Below, piece after piece: positions 1-6,364 of a stretch of 7,651 bases of DNA. Made by a program: the position numbers and the translations under genes. Below the pieces are notes generated by a model. The model was not told the DNA's origin, searched no databases, and was given only the letters and a program-made list of their open reading frames with translations. Position 1 is the first letter of the stretch; every line of letters starts with the position of its first letter. The DNA comes from Kiritimatiellia bacterium (GTDB lineage: Bacteria; Verrucomicrobiota; Kiritimatiellia; UBA8416; JAIOPI01), in the NCBI GenBank assembly GCA_028822745.1, contig JAPKCZ010000088.1, positions 1 through 7,651 of the forward strand. Reading direction: 5' to 3'.

Positions 1-1
1 C

Positions 2-595
2 TACATCGGCCAGAAAAATCTCATTAAGGACCTCGCCACCTGCCCGTGGATCCTGTTCGTCGATGCCGACGAGGAAGTCTCTGTAGAATTGCGCGACCAA
101 ATCTTGCGCGCATTTGAAGGTGGCGAAACGGAAACCTATGCAGGTTTTGAGTTTCCACGAATCGTACATTATCTCGGACGCTGGATTCGGCACGGCGATT
201 GGTACCCCGATGTTAAACTGCGTCTCTTCCGCCGTGATCGAGGAACCTGCGGCGGCAAAGAACCGCATGACCAGATTCTCGTCGACGGCCCGGTGAAGCG
301 ATTGCGCGGCCACATGCACCATTTTACGTACACCGGCATCCTCGATCAGATTGCCACCATCAATCGCTTCACAAGCATCACGGCCGAAACAAAATTTCGC
401 GACGGGCGACGCAGCCACCTGACAGACCTACTATTGAGACCCGTGTTCCGGTTCTTCCGCGGCTATTTCATTCGAGGTGGCTTCCTGGATGGGCTGCCCG
501 GACTCATTATCGCGGCCTCGACGTCTTATGGCGTGTTCGCCAAATATGCAAAACTTTGGGAACTCCACAAACAGAAAAACAATGCAACGTTTTGA
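2..595 (+). CDS. Glycosyltransferase family 2, 3' part (5' end outside the window)
   Basis: The reading frame is open from the window edge and gives 197 residues of the C-terminal part of a GT-A fold glycosyltransferase. Near the start it carries the segment WILFVDADEE (visible residues 16-25), in which DAD is the metal and nucleotide-sugar binding DXD-type motif of family 2 enzymes. It is followed by features of the WaaE/KdtX/LpsA-like subgroup: a YLGRWIRHGDWYPD segment, KLRLFRRD, an EPHDQ histidine region, an HHFTY segment and a C-terminal FFRGYFIRGGFLDG stretch. Such enzymes transfer a sugar onto lipopolysaccharide core or related glycans at the inner face of the cytoplasmic membrane. Donor and acceptor cannot be read from the sequence. 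The next gene starts 61 bases downstream on the same strand, so co-transcription is likely. The family call is firm; the specific substrate is unknown. Confidence 0.88.
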   Translation, partial: YIGQKNLIKDLATCPWILFVDADEEVSVELRDQILRAFEGGETETYAGFEFPRIVHYLGRWIRHGDWYPDVKLRLFRRDRGTCGGKEPHDQILVDGPVKRLRGHMHHFTYTGILDQIATINRFTSITAETKFRDGRRSHLTDLLLRPVFRFFRGYFIRGGFLDGLPGLIIAASTSYGVFAKYAKLWELHKQKNNATF

Positions 596-656
596 CCAGA
601 CATCAGCCGAACCCAACGGGATTGCCGTGCGGGTTGCTCATTAGCTTCAGCATGTT

Positions 657-1808
657 GTGAACATTACTGCAAATACCTCGCCTCAGGGAGCCAACAAGCG
701 GACCAACGGCGGACACTACCGCAAGCGCCTGCTGCTCATGGCGAGCTCCTTTGTCTTTTTTTTCATACTGCTGGAGCTGGGCTACCGACGCGTCGACCCA
801 TATCCGTATTTCGCACCGCGGGAAATTAACCGCAACGAATTCGGGAATCTGACCGAATATGACGACCATCTGGGTTGGCGTGGCACCCCGAATGCGGAGC
901 GCGTTTTCGTCACCCAAAACGCGCGCGTCACCCTGCGTCACAACGCAGGAGGCCACCGGGATGTCGAGGAAGCCAACCGCCGCAAAGACCTGCCCGCCAT
1001 CGTCTTCTTAGGTGATTCCTTCACATGGGGCTACGATGTGGAATACGATGACATGTTCGTCAATCACGTCCGCGCGGCGAATCCAGAAAACGAAATCTAC
1101 AACTTTGGCCACCGAGGATACGGCACCGATCAGGCCCTCATGATCTTTGAACGCAACGCGCCCCAACGTCCCTTACAGCGTGTTTTCCTTATGTTCTACG
1201 AAAACGACCTAGCCGACAACACCCAGACGATCCGCTACAAAAAGAACAAACCCCGCTTTCTCATTCAAAACGATGCGTTAACCCTGACGAACGCCCCCGT
1301 CCCCGTCAACCGCCAGGCATGGGCGACGGCATCAGCGACCGTCGCCAAACCCACGCCAACACTGAAAACGCGAACCCGCCAGCTTCTTTTTCACTCGCAC
1401 CTCCTGCATGCGCTCCACCATCGCTTCACACAGCCGGACGTTACTCAGGATCTATCCACCCTAACACCCGACGACCTCCCCGATGACGCATGGGACGTGA
1501 CACGACGCCTCATTTTTCGGATCGGCGCACGCGCAGAACAGCTCGGCGGGAAACTTTGTGTGCTCCGCATTCCATCTAAAAGTGAAATACTGACCCCGGA
1601 CATGTATGCGCAGTTTAACGCGGAACTTAGTGCCATAACACAGGCCGCAGGCATTGATTACATCGATTTGCGCCCACATCTAGAGGCGACGCCATTGCGT
1701 ACCTACTATCGGGACGGCATCCACTGGACGCCACACGGCCATGAGATCGTCGCAAAGGTTATTCAAGCCTACCTCGCCACCGAGACCGCCTCCACGTCTT
1801 TGCCCTGA
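657..1808 (+). CDS. Membrane-anchored SGNH/GDSL-family hydrolase
   Basis: This is a 383-residue protein. A basic N-terminus (KR at 14-15, RKR at 22-24) precedes one hydrophobic segment at about 25-42, which fits a signal anchor with the catalytic part outside the cytoplasm. The SGNH blocks are visible. Block I is FLGDSFTWG with nucleophile Ser121. A glycine-rich block II is FGHRGYGTD at 150-158. A block III-like YENDLADN holds Asn183. Block V is DGIHWTPHGH with Asp353 and His356. The family hydrolyses or transfers ester groups such as acetyl groups on polysaccharides or lipids; the exact substrate is not evident. Following a glycosyltransferase, it may modify a surface glycan (inference). The GTG start at 657 is chosen because an in-frame TAG lies at 642 and the next candidate, ATG at 738, would remove the positive flank of the membrane segment. 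No clear ribosome binding site precedes it, so the start is less certain than the function. Confidence 0.85.
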   Translation: MNITANTSPQGANKRTNGGHYRKRLLLMASSFVFFFILLELGYRRVDPYPYFAPREINRNEFGNLTEYDDHLGWRGTPNAERVFVTQNARVTLRHNAGGHRDVEEANRRKDLPAIVFLGDSFTWGYDVEYDDMFVNHVRAANPENEIYNFGHRGYGTDQALMIFERNAPQRPLQRVFLMFYENDLADNTQTIRYKKNKPRFLIQNDALTLTNAPVPVNRQAWATASATVAKPTPTLKTRTRQLLFHSHLLHALHHRFTQPDVTQDLSTLTPDDLPDDAWDVTRRLIFRIGARAEQLGGKLCVLRIPSKSEILTPDMYAQFNAELSAITQAAGIDYIDLRPHLEATPLRTYYRDGIHWTPHGHEIVAKVIQAYLATETASTSLP

Positions 1809-1841
1809 CCCCCCCTTGCTTTGGTTTTTGTGCGCTCGTTC

Positions 1842-1870
1842 TTGCATTACCCAATCAGAGGCGCTATAGT
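1842..1870 (+). promoter_or_regulatory. Predicted sigma70-like promoter for leuCD
   Basis: TTGCAT (1842-1847) and TATAGT (1865-1870) are separated by exactly 17 bases. The -10 box matches the TATAAT consensus at 5 of 6 positions, while the -35 box keeps only the TTG. Transcription would be expected to begin around 1876-1878, only a few bases before the leuC ATG at 1880. The 71-base gap after the hydrolase gene holds no rho-independent terminator hairpin, so read-through from upstream is also possible. This is a pattern match only. Confidence 0.5.
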
Positions 1871-1879
1871 ACGCGGGCT

Positions 1880-3280
1880 ATGGCTAAAACACTCTTCGAA
1901 AAAGTTTGGGAAAGTCACGTCGCCGCCGATTTAGGCGAAGATGTGACTTTGTTGTACATTGACCGTCATCTGATCCACGAAGTCACCAGTCCGCAGGCCT
2001 TTGAAGGGCTGCGCCTTACGGGCCGAACGGTTCGCCGTCCGGAGCTGACTTTCGCGACCATGGATCACAACGTGCCCACGGATGACCGATTTAACATCAA
2101 GGATCCGGTCTCGAAAGCGCAAATTGCTGCACTGCAACGTAATTGCGACGAATTTGGCGTCACGTTATACAATCTGGACAGCGAACATCAGGGCATCGTT
2201 CACGTTATCGGTCCGGATTTAGGCATCACGCTGCCCGGCATGACAATCGTTTGCGGTGATTCACACACCTCTACCCATGGCGCCTTCGGAACACTGGCCT
2301 TCGGCATCGGAACATCTGAAGTCGAACACGTCATGGCCACGCAAACGCTTCGTCAGACCAAACCGAAGACCTTTAAGGTATCCTTCGACGGCACACTCGG
2401 ACCAGGCGTGACCGCCAAAGACATGATTTTGAAGCTCATTGGCGAAATCGGCACCGCTGGCGGCACCGGCCACGTGCTCGAATACACCGGCGATGCCATC
2501 GCCAAGCTCTCCATGGAAGAGCGCATGACGATTTGCAACATGAGCATCGAGGCAGGCGCACGCGCCGGCATGATCGCTCCTGACGAAACCACGTTTGATT
2601 ATATCACCCGTGAATCGCGCCCGTTTGCTCCAAAAGGTGCTGCACTAGAGGCTGCGATCGCCGATTGGAAGCAACTCCCTGCCGACCCTGGCGCGGTCTA
2701 CGACCGCTCGATATCCATCAACATTGACGAACTCGAACCCCAGATCACCTGGGGCACAAGCCCAGGCATGGTGACCAATGTATCCGGCCTGGTGCCCAAT
2801 CCTGGCGACGTGCCGGGATACAACGCATCCGATGTCGAAATGGCGCTGGACTATATGGGCCTGACGCCCGGCACGCCCATGACAGACATTAAAGTCGACA
2901 CTGTCTTTATTGGCTCCTGCACAAACGGGCGCCTTGACGATCTACGACGCGCCGCCAACGTCCTCAAGAACCACAAAGTCGCAGCGGGCGTACGCTTGAT
3001 GGTGGTTCCAGGATCCGAAGACGTTCGACGGCAGGCAGAGGCCGAAGGCCTGGACGACGTCTTCAAAGCCGCCGGCGGCGAATGGCGTTTTGCAGGCTGC
3101 AGCATGTGCCTAGCCATGAATCCGGACCAACTGGCACCAGAGGAACGCGCCGCTTCAACATCCAATCGCAATTTCGAGGGCCGCCAGGGCAAGGGCGGTC
3201 GCACACACCTGGTAGGACCCGAAATGGCAGCAGCCGCCGCAGTGGCGGGCCATTTTGTCGACATTCGTACCTGGGCCTAA
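1880..3280 (+). CDS. leuC: 3-isopropylmalate dehydratase, large subunit
   Basis: LeuC pairs with LeuD to form isopropylmalate isomerase, which converts 2-isopropylmalate to 3-isopropylmalate in cytoplasmic leucine biosynthesis through a [4Fe-4S] cluster. The protein has 466 residues, the usual length of the bacterial LeuC type. Aconitase-family signatures are present: MDHNVPT at 61-67, VCGDSHTSTHGAFG at 124-137, FGIGTSEVEHV at 141-151, GSCTNGR at 345-351 and AGCSMCLAMNPD at 405-416. The three cluster cysteines are Cys347, Cys407 and Cys410. No residue expected to be essential is missing. The ATG at 1880 gives the canonical MAKTLFEKVW beginning and follows a promoter-like sequence almost directly, without a Shine-Dalgarno motif. 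leuD follows after 19 bases. Confidence 0.98.
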   Translation: MAKTLFEKVWESHVAADLGEDVTLLYIDRHLIHEVTSPQAFEGLRLTGRTVRRPELTFATMDHNVPTDDRFNIKDPVSKAQIAALQRNCDEFGVTLYNLDSEHQGIVHVIGPDLGITLPGMTIVCGDSHTSTHGAFGTLAFGIGTSEVEHVMATQTLRQTKPKTFKVSFDGTLGPGVTAKDMILKLIGEIGTAGGTGHVLEYTGDAIAKLSMEERMTICNMSIEAGARAGMIAPDETTFDYITRESRPFAPKGAALEAAIADWKQLPADPGAVYDRSISINIDELEPQITWGTSPGMVTNVSGLVPNPGDVPGYNASDVEMALDYMGLTPGTPMTDIKVDTVFIGSCTNGRLDDLRRAANVLKNHKVAAGVRLMVVPGSEDVRRQAEAEGLDDVFKAAGGEWRFAGCSMCLAMNPDQLAPEERAASTSNRNFEGRQGKGGRTHLVGPEMAAAAAVAGHFVDIRTWA

Positions 3281-3299
3281 TCGAAACGGAAATACAACC

Positions 3300-3941
3300 A
3301 TGCAAGCATTTACAGAAGTACGCGGACGTATCGCCCCCCTTGATCGAGCCAATGTCGATACCGACGCCATTATTCCGAAACAATTTCTTAAATCAATCAA
3401 ACGGACAGGCTTCGAAGAGGGATTATTCTTCGACTGGCGCCTCAAAGCCGATGGCCGTCGCGACCCTGATTTCACGTTGAACAAACCACGTTTTCAGGGT
3501 GCCAAGCTGCTTGTCGCACGCAACAATTTCGGATGCGGCTCCAGCCGTGAACACGCCGTTTGGGCTGTCATACAAGGCGGATTCACAGTTGTGATCGCCC
3601 CCTGGCGTCAGGAGGGCGACGCAACCGTCCCCGCCTTCGCTGACATCTTTAAAAACAACTCCAGCAAGAACGGACTTCTAACGATTGAATTGTCCGAGCC
3701 CGACGTTGAGTCCATTTTTCAAGCCATCGAAAACCACGACGGCCTGGAAGCGGCGGTCGATCTGGAATCGCAAACACTCACGGTGCTTACGCCGGAAGAA
3801 ATGTCATTCACATTCGACATCGATCCAGCGATAAAGAAAAACATGCTCAGCGGACTTGATGACATCGGCCTGACCCTCGCGCACGAATCATCCATCTCGA
3901 CGTTTGAAGCCGAGCACAATGCGCAGGTCACCTGGACCTGA
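3300..3941 (+). CDS. leuD: 3-isopropylmalate dehydratase, small subunit
   Basis: This is the swivelling-domain subunit that completes the active site of isopropylmalate isomerase with LeuC. The 213-residue product shows the LeuD signatures: DRANVDTDAIIPKQFLK at 15-31, NNFGCGSSREHAVW at 75-88, and FADIFKNNSSKNGLL at 113-127. An extra stretch of about ten residues (WRQEGDATVPA, 102-112) sits between VVIAP and FADIF, where many LeuD proteins run directly from VIAP into S/FADIF. The commonly seen Cys of NNCFKNG is Ser. The ATG at 3300 is preferred over in-frame codons farther upstream because it gives the family-typical start, lies 19 bases past the leuC stop and is preceded by a weak GGA at 3288-3290. 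The stop codon touches the stop codon of the converging acetyltransferase gene. Confidence 0.97.
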   Translation: MQAFTEVRGRIAPLDRANVDTDAIIPKQFLKSIKRTGFEEGLFFDWRLKADGRRDPDFTLNKPRFQGAKLLVARNNFGCGSSREHAVWAVIQGGFTVVIAPWRQEGDATVPAFADIFKNNSSKNGLLTIELSEPDVESIFQAIENHDGLEAAVDLESQTLTVLTPEEMSFTFDIDPAIKKNMLSGLDDIGLTLAHESSISTFEAEHNAQVTWT

Positions 3942-4388
3942 TCAGCGCGAGAGCGTCTTTGCCATGACCACATGGGGTATCCCGATTTCCTCGAAGACCT
4001 CCCCCTCTTGCGCATAGCCTAACCGCAGGTAGAAGCCCATAACACTGGCGCGGGCAAACATCATGATGCGCGTGAATCCTTTGTCGAAGGAAAATTGCTC
4101 GGCGTAAACACCCAATTGCCGACCGATCCCTTCTCCTTGGAGCTCAGGCCTGACCGCGAACTGCCGCAACCTTACGACGCCCTCCTCCAGCGCGGGTGTC
4201 AAAACCAGACACCCGATCACACAATCATTGCGCATGGCCACCAAATGAAAAGACAGCGGCTCATCCGCCGCTTCCTCTGGTGTAAAAACAAGACCCAGTG
4301 GTTCGCGAAGAATCTGGTTACGAAGCGCGAGGGCCTCCATGTAGCGCGTCGACTGAGGGCGCACATCACAACAGATGAGTGATTTCAT
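3942..4388 (-). CDS. GNAT family N-acetyltransferase
   Basis: This 148-residue single-domain protein would transfer an acetyl group from acetyl-CoA to an amine; the substrate is unknown. The acetyl-CoA pyrophosphate-binding motif A is visible as RQFAVRPELQGEGIGRQL at 75-92, with the QGEGIG loop at 84-89. It is followed by motif B (ARASVMGFYLRLGY, 112-125) and a C-terminal strand, HVVMAKTL. The N-terminal ALRNQILREPLGL (21-33) is typical of a GNAT subgroup whose members start with a short strand and an LR..LR.PLG helix. The start ATG at 4388-4386 overlaps the TGA of the small upstream gene (ATGA), so translation is probably coupled. An AAGGG lies about nine bases before the ATG. The gene converges on leuD with no bases between the two stop codons. 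Confidence 0.9.
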   Translation of the reverse strand: MKSLICCDVRPQSTRYMEALALRNQILREPLGLVFTPEEAADEPLSFHLVAMRNDCVIGCLVLTPALEEGVVRLRQFAVRPELQGEGIGRQLGVYAEQFSFDKGFTRIMMFARASVMGFYLRLGYAQEGEVFEEIGIPHVVMAKTLSR

Positions 4389-4513
4389 GCGTCACCGCCC
4401 TTGACGTCACACCACTTATAAAGATGTGATGGCGAAAGGGCCATATTAGACGCCACAACGTTGGCGCCTGCAGGCCGGACTGTTTTTCGAAGTGCCTCGT
4501 GAAATTTCGTCAT
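4385..4513 (-). CDS. Small helix-turn-helix-like protein, 42 residues, possibly truncated
   Basis: I do not recognise a named gene. The ATG at 4513 is preceded by a strong Shine-Dalgarno match, AGAAGGG (4525-4519), five bases away. The product is basic. Residues 16-35 (GANVVASNMALSPSHLYKWC) read like a helix-turn-helix: a first helix ANVVASNM, a turn at ALS, and a recognition-like helix PSHLYKWC. This resembles the N-terminal DNA-binding part of phage CII-like or Cro-like small regulators, but the protein ends right after it (DVKGGDA). It may be a minimal regulator, a leader peptide controlling the acetyltransferase, or the remnant of a longer gene. The last four bases are shared with the GNAT start (ATGA). 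The same frame can be extended upstream to 4588, but that start has no ribosome binding site. Coding status is moderately supported; function is not established. Confidence 0.5.
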   Translation of the reverse strand: MTKFHEALRKTVRPAGANVVASNMALSPSHLYKWCDVKGGDA

Positions 4514-4518
4514 CGCAA

Positions 4519-4525
4519 CCCTTCT
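4519..4525 (-). promoter_or_regulatory. Strong Shine-Dalgarno site of the small HTH-like gene
   Basis: On the minus strand the sequence AGAAGGG ends five bases before the ATG at 4513. It is the clearest ribosome binding site in the window and is the main reason for accepting this start and this short gene. Other starts in the window have weak or no such motifs. Confidence 0.6.
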
Positions 4526-4542
4526 CTGTTCACAAAAAACAG
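4526..4542. repeat. Short inverted repeat upstream of the small HTH-like gene
   Basis: CTGTT (4526-4530) and AACAG (4538-4542) form a perfect inverted repeat of five bases with a seven-base spacer. It directly abuts the ribosome binding site of the HTH-like gene. It could be a small operator or hairpin, but arms this short arise often by chance. Confidence 0.2.
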
Positions 4543-4738
4543 TCCCCGACAACCCGCGATTCAAAATACATTTGCGACGCCACGACATTACAGAAACGCC
4601 AAGCGTTATCCGAAATAGGAATTAGGCGATTGTGCATGACACGCCTCGATTGTCCACATACTATTGTTGGTCGCTGGCAGAATCACACCTTTGTATCCAA
4701 AACACAGGTTCAGCAATCCACTTTTAGACGACTTATCT

Positions 4739-6364
4739 ATGAAAAACATCGTATCCAAAGAGCGAACCAAAAGAACACGCTCGCGCGAGCGGCAAGTTGG
4801 AAAAGCTGCCCAGAAGCGCCACGCATGGCGGGAGCATCCCGCCCTAGGCCTAGCTATCGCACTTGCAACGTGGATTCTAACGATCGTTATCTTGAACTCA
4901 GGGCACATCGTATCTCGAGAGATTTCGTTGTCCGCGTTTCTACACGTTTCCGGAAATGCGATCATCCTACTCGCGGGCCTGCTCAGCATCGGCTTGCTAC
5001 TGAAACTGACGTACCCAGCCCTATTGGCGAAGAACAGCCAAATACTGCTGCTAGCGCTGATCGTCATCGTCTCCATTGTGCCGGCAAAGATGCTCGTGTA
5101 CACCTCGTCGCAGACGGCCCTGTTTTCGGCGCACATTCTTCCCTTTGTCATGACCTTCGCTCTGGCGCCCATCGTGGCAACCATCCTGATCAATGGCGTC
5201 ACAGGCGTCGCGGCGGGGTTGTGGTGCAGCCTGGTTATCACCGTACTCATCGGAGGAGGCCTTCCCGTTTTCCTAGCCGGTATGGCCGCCACCCTTGTTG
5301 CCTCACTGTGTGCCGAACATGTACGCACGCGATCCAAGGTCGTTCGCGTTGGAATTATGGCAGGGGTCACGGAGATCGCGTTTGTGTTCGCCATCACGAC
5401 CATGAACTGGCAAACCGCAGAAGCCATCATTGTCCTACGTCAGGCCGCCGCCTGTGTTGTAAGCGGATTTCTGTCGGCCATTCTGGCGCTGATCATTATT
5501 CCCATTTTCGAAAAATCGTTCCGGATCACGACTGACATTACCTGGCTTGAATTGGCCGACCTGAGCCATCCACTTTTACAGCGACTAGCCATGGAAGCGC
5601 CCGGCACCTATCACCACAGTTTAGTCGTCTCCAATTTAGCGCAAGCCGCCGCCGAGGAGATTGGGGCAAACTCCCTTATTGCTCGCGTAACCAGCTACTT
5701 TCACGACGTCGGAAAACTGAACAAGCCAGAATTTTTTGCTGAAAACATGCGCTTCCAACACAATCCGCATGACGACCTTCCGCCCAGCATGAGCTTGCTG
5801 ATCATCACATCGCACGTCAAAGAAGGCGTCAGCCTGGCACTGCACCACAAATTACCAGACCGTATTATTGACGTGATCAGGGAGCACCACGGCACCAGCG
5901 TGGTTTCATACTTTCACCGAAAAGCCGTCAGTCAGGCCGAAAACGGCGACCAAGGAACCGCAAGTAGTGTCAAAAATACGCCCGTTGAAGAATGGAATTT
6001 TCGATACGACGGTCCAAAACCGACGTCCCGCGAATCAGGCATTGTTAATTTGGCCGACCCGGTCGAAGCGGCGTCACGTTCACTCGAAAAGCCAACCGCG
6101 GCCAGCATTGAAGGGCTCATTGATGACATCATTGAAGAACGCGTCAACGACGGACAACTCGACAATAGCGGCCTGACGCTTGCAGAATTGACGCAGATTA
6201 AGAATGCATTCATGTTCACGCTCACAAGCATTTTTCATGGACGCACCCCCTACCCGAAAAATGGAAACACACCTGCACAATCAACAGAATCGGTTCAAGC
6301 CCCACACAAGGAACCTTCAGAGGCTCCTGAAGTGGTTGGTGAAGCGCTCGATTCAGACGCATAA
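4739..6364 (+). CDS. Short PgpH-type membrane HD phosphodiesterase (predicted c-di-AMP hydrolase)
   Basis: This 541-residue protein belongs to the 7TM-HD (PgpH/YqfF) family, whose characterised members hydrolyse cyclic di-AMP to pApA at the inner membrane face. A basic N-terminus is followed by one membrane segment (about 35-54). Seven further hydrophobic segments then lie at about 67-90, 102-121, 126-152, 153-173, 175-195, 203-224 and 232-261. The HD domain follows from about 275. Predicted metal ligands are His293 (YHHSLVV), His322-Asp323 (YFHDVGK), His359 (ITSHVK), His383-His384 (REHHGTS) and Asp440 (LADPVEAA). The family-typical FRYDGPKP and SLEKPT segments follow. Usual members are roughly 700-850 residues because a large extracytoplasmic 7TMR-HDED sensor domain sits between the first membrane segment and the seven-helix block; here only about a dozen residues do. 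The ATG at 4739 is favoured over a TTG at 4664 since it gives a normal N-terminus, but no good ribosome binding site precedes it. The last 34 codons overlap ybeY. Confidence 0.9.
   Translation: MKNIVSKERTKRTRSRERQVGKAAQKRHAWREHPALGLAIALATWILTIVILNSGHIVSREISLSAFLHVSGNAIILLAGLLSIGLLLKLTYPALLAKNSQILLLALIVIVSIVPAKMLVYTSSQTALFSAHILPFVMTFALAPIVATILINGVTGVAAGLWCSLVITVLIGGGLPVFLAGMAATLVASLCAEHVRTRSKVVRVGIMAGVTEIAFVFAITTMNWQTAEAIIVLRQAAACVVSGFLSAILALIIIPIFEKSFRITTDITWLELADLSHPLLQRLAMEAPGTYHHSLVVSNLAQAAAEEIGANSLIARVTSYFHDVGKLNKPEFFAENMRFQHNPHDDLPPSMSLLIITSHVKEGVSLALHHKLPDRIIDVIREHHGTSVVSYFHRKAVSQAENGDQGTASSVKNTPVEEWNFRYDGPKPTSRESGIVNLADPVEAASRSLEKPTAASIEGLIDDIIEERVNDGQLDNSGLTLAELTQIKNAFMFTLTSIFHGRTPYPKNGNTPAQSTESVQAPHKEPSEAPEVVGEALDSDA

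Larger units (their letters stand above)
4514..4738. other. Divergent intergenic region
   Basis: These 225 bases separate the start of the minus-strand HTH/GNAT pair from the start of the plus-strand HD-ybeY operon, so promoters for both directions should lie here. I cannot point to a convincing -35/-10 pair on either strand. No tRNA, riboswitch or coding sequence with family-like features was recognised. The HD reading frame continues back to a TTG at 4664 in this region, but that part has no recognisable protein features. Confidence 0.5.

Noticed and set aside
603..956. Minus-strand open frame across the gap between the glycosyltransferase and the hydrolase
   Set aside because: It overlaps the well-supported N-terminus and membrane segment of the hydrolase and shows no protein features of its own.
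1801..1841. Possible terminator after the hydrolase gene (C-run and T-rich stretch)
   Set aside because: There is a T-rich stretch (GGTTTTTG), but no stem can be formed before it.
2851..3264. Minus-strand open frame opposite the end of leuC
   Set aside because: It is Arg/Ser/Pro-rich with no recognisable domain. It arises from the GC-biased codon positions of leuC.
4451..4475. Cluster of short palindromes (CGCCA/TGGCG arms, GCCTGCAGGC)
   Set aside because: They fall within the small HTH-like coding sequence, are short and GC-rich, and show no arrangement pointing to a specific site.
4606..5430. Long minus-strand open frame opposite the HD gene
   Set aside because: It lies antisense to a well-supported membrane protein gene and has no family-like motif or ribosome binding site.
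4492..5535. Long open frame on the plus strand (347 codons) overlapping the start of the HD gene
   Set aside because: The product is rich in Arg, His, Ser and Thr with no recognisable domain, and it runs in another frame through the clearly conserved membrane and HD coding sequence. It is a shadow frame.
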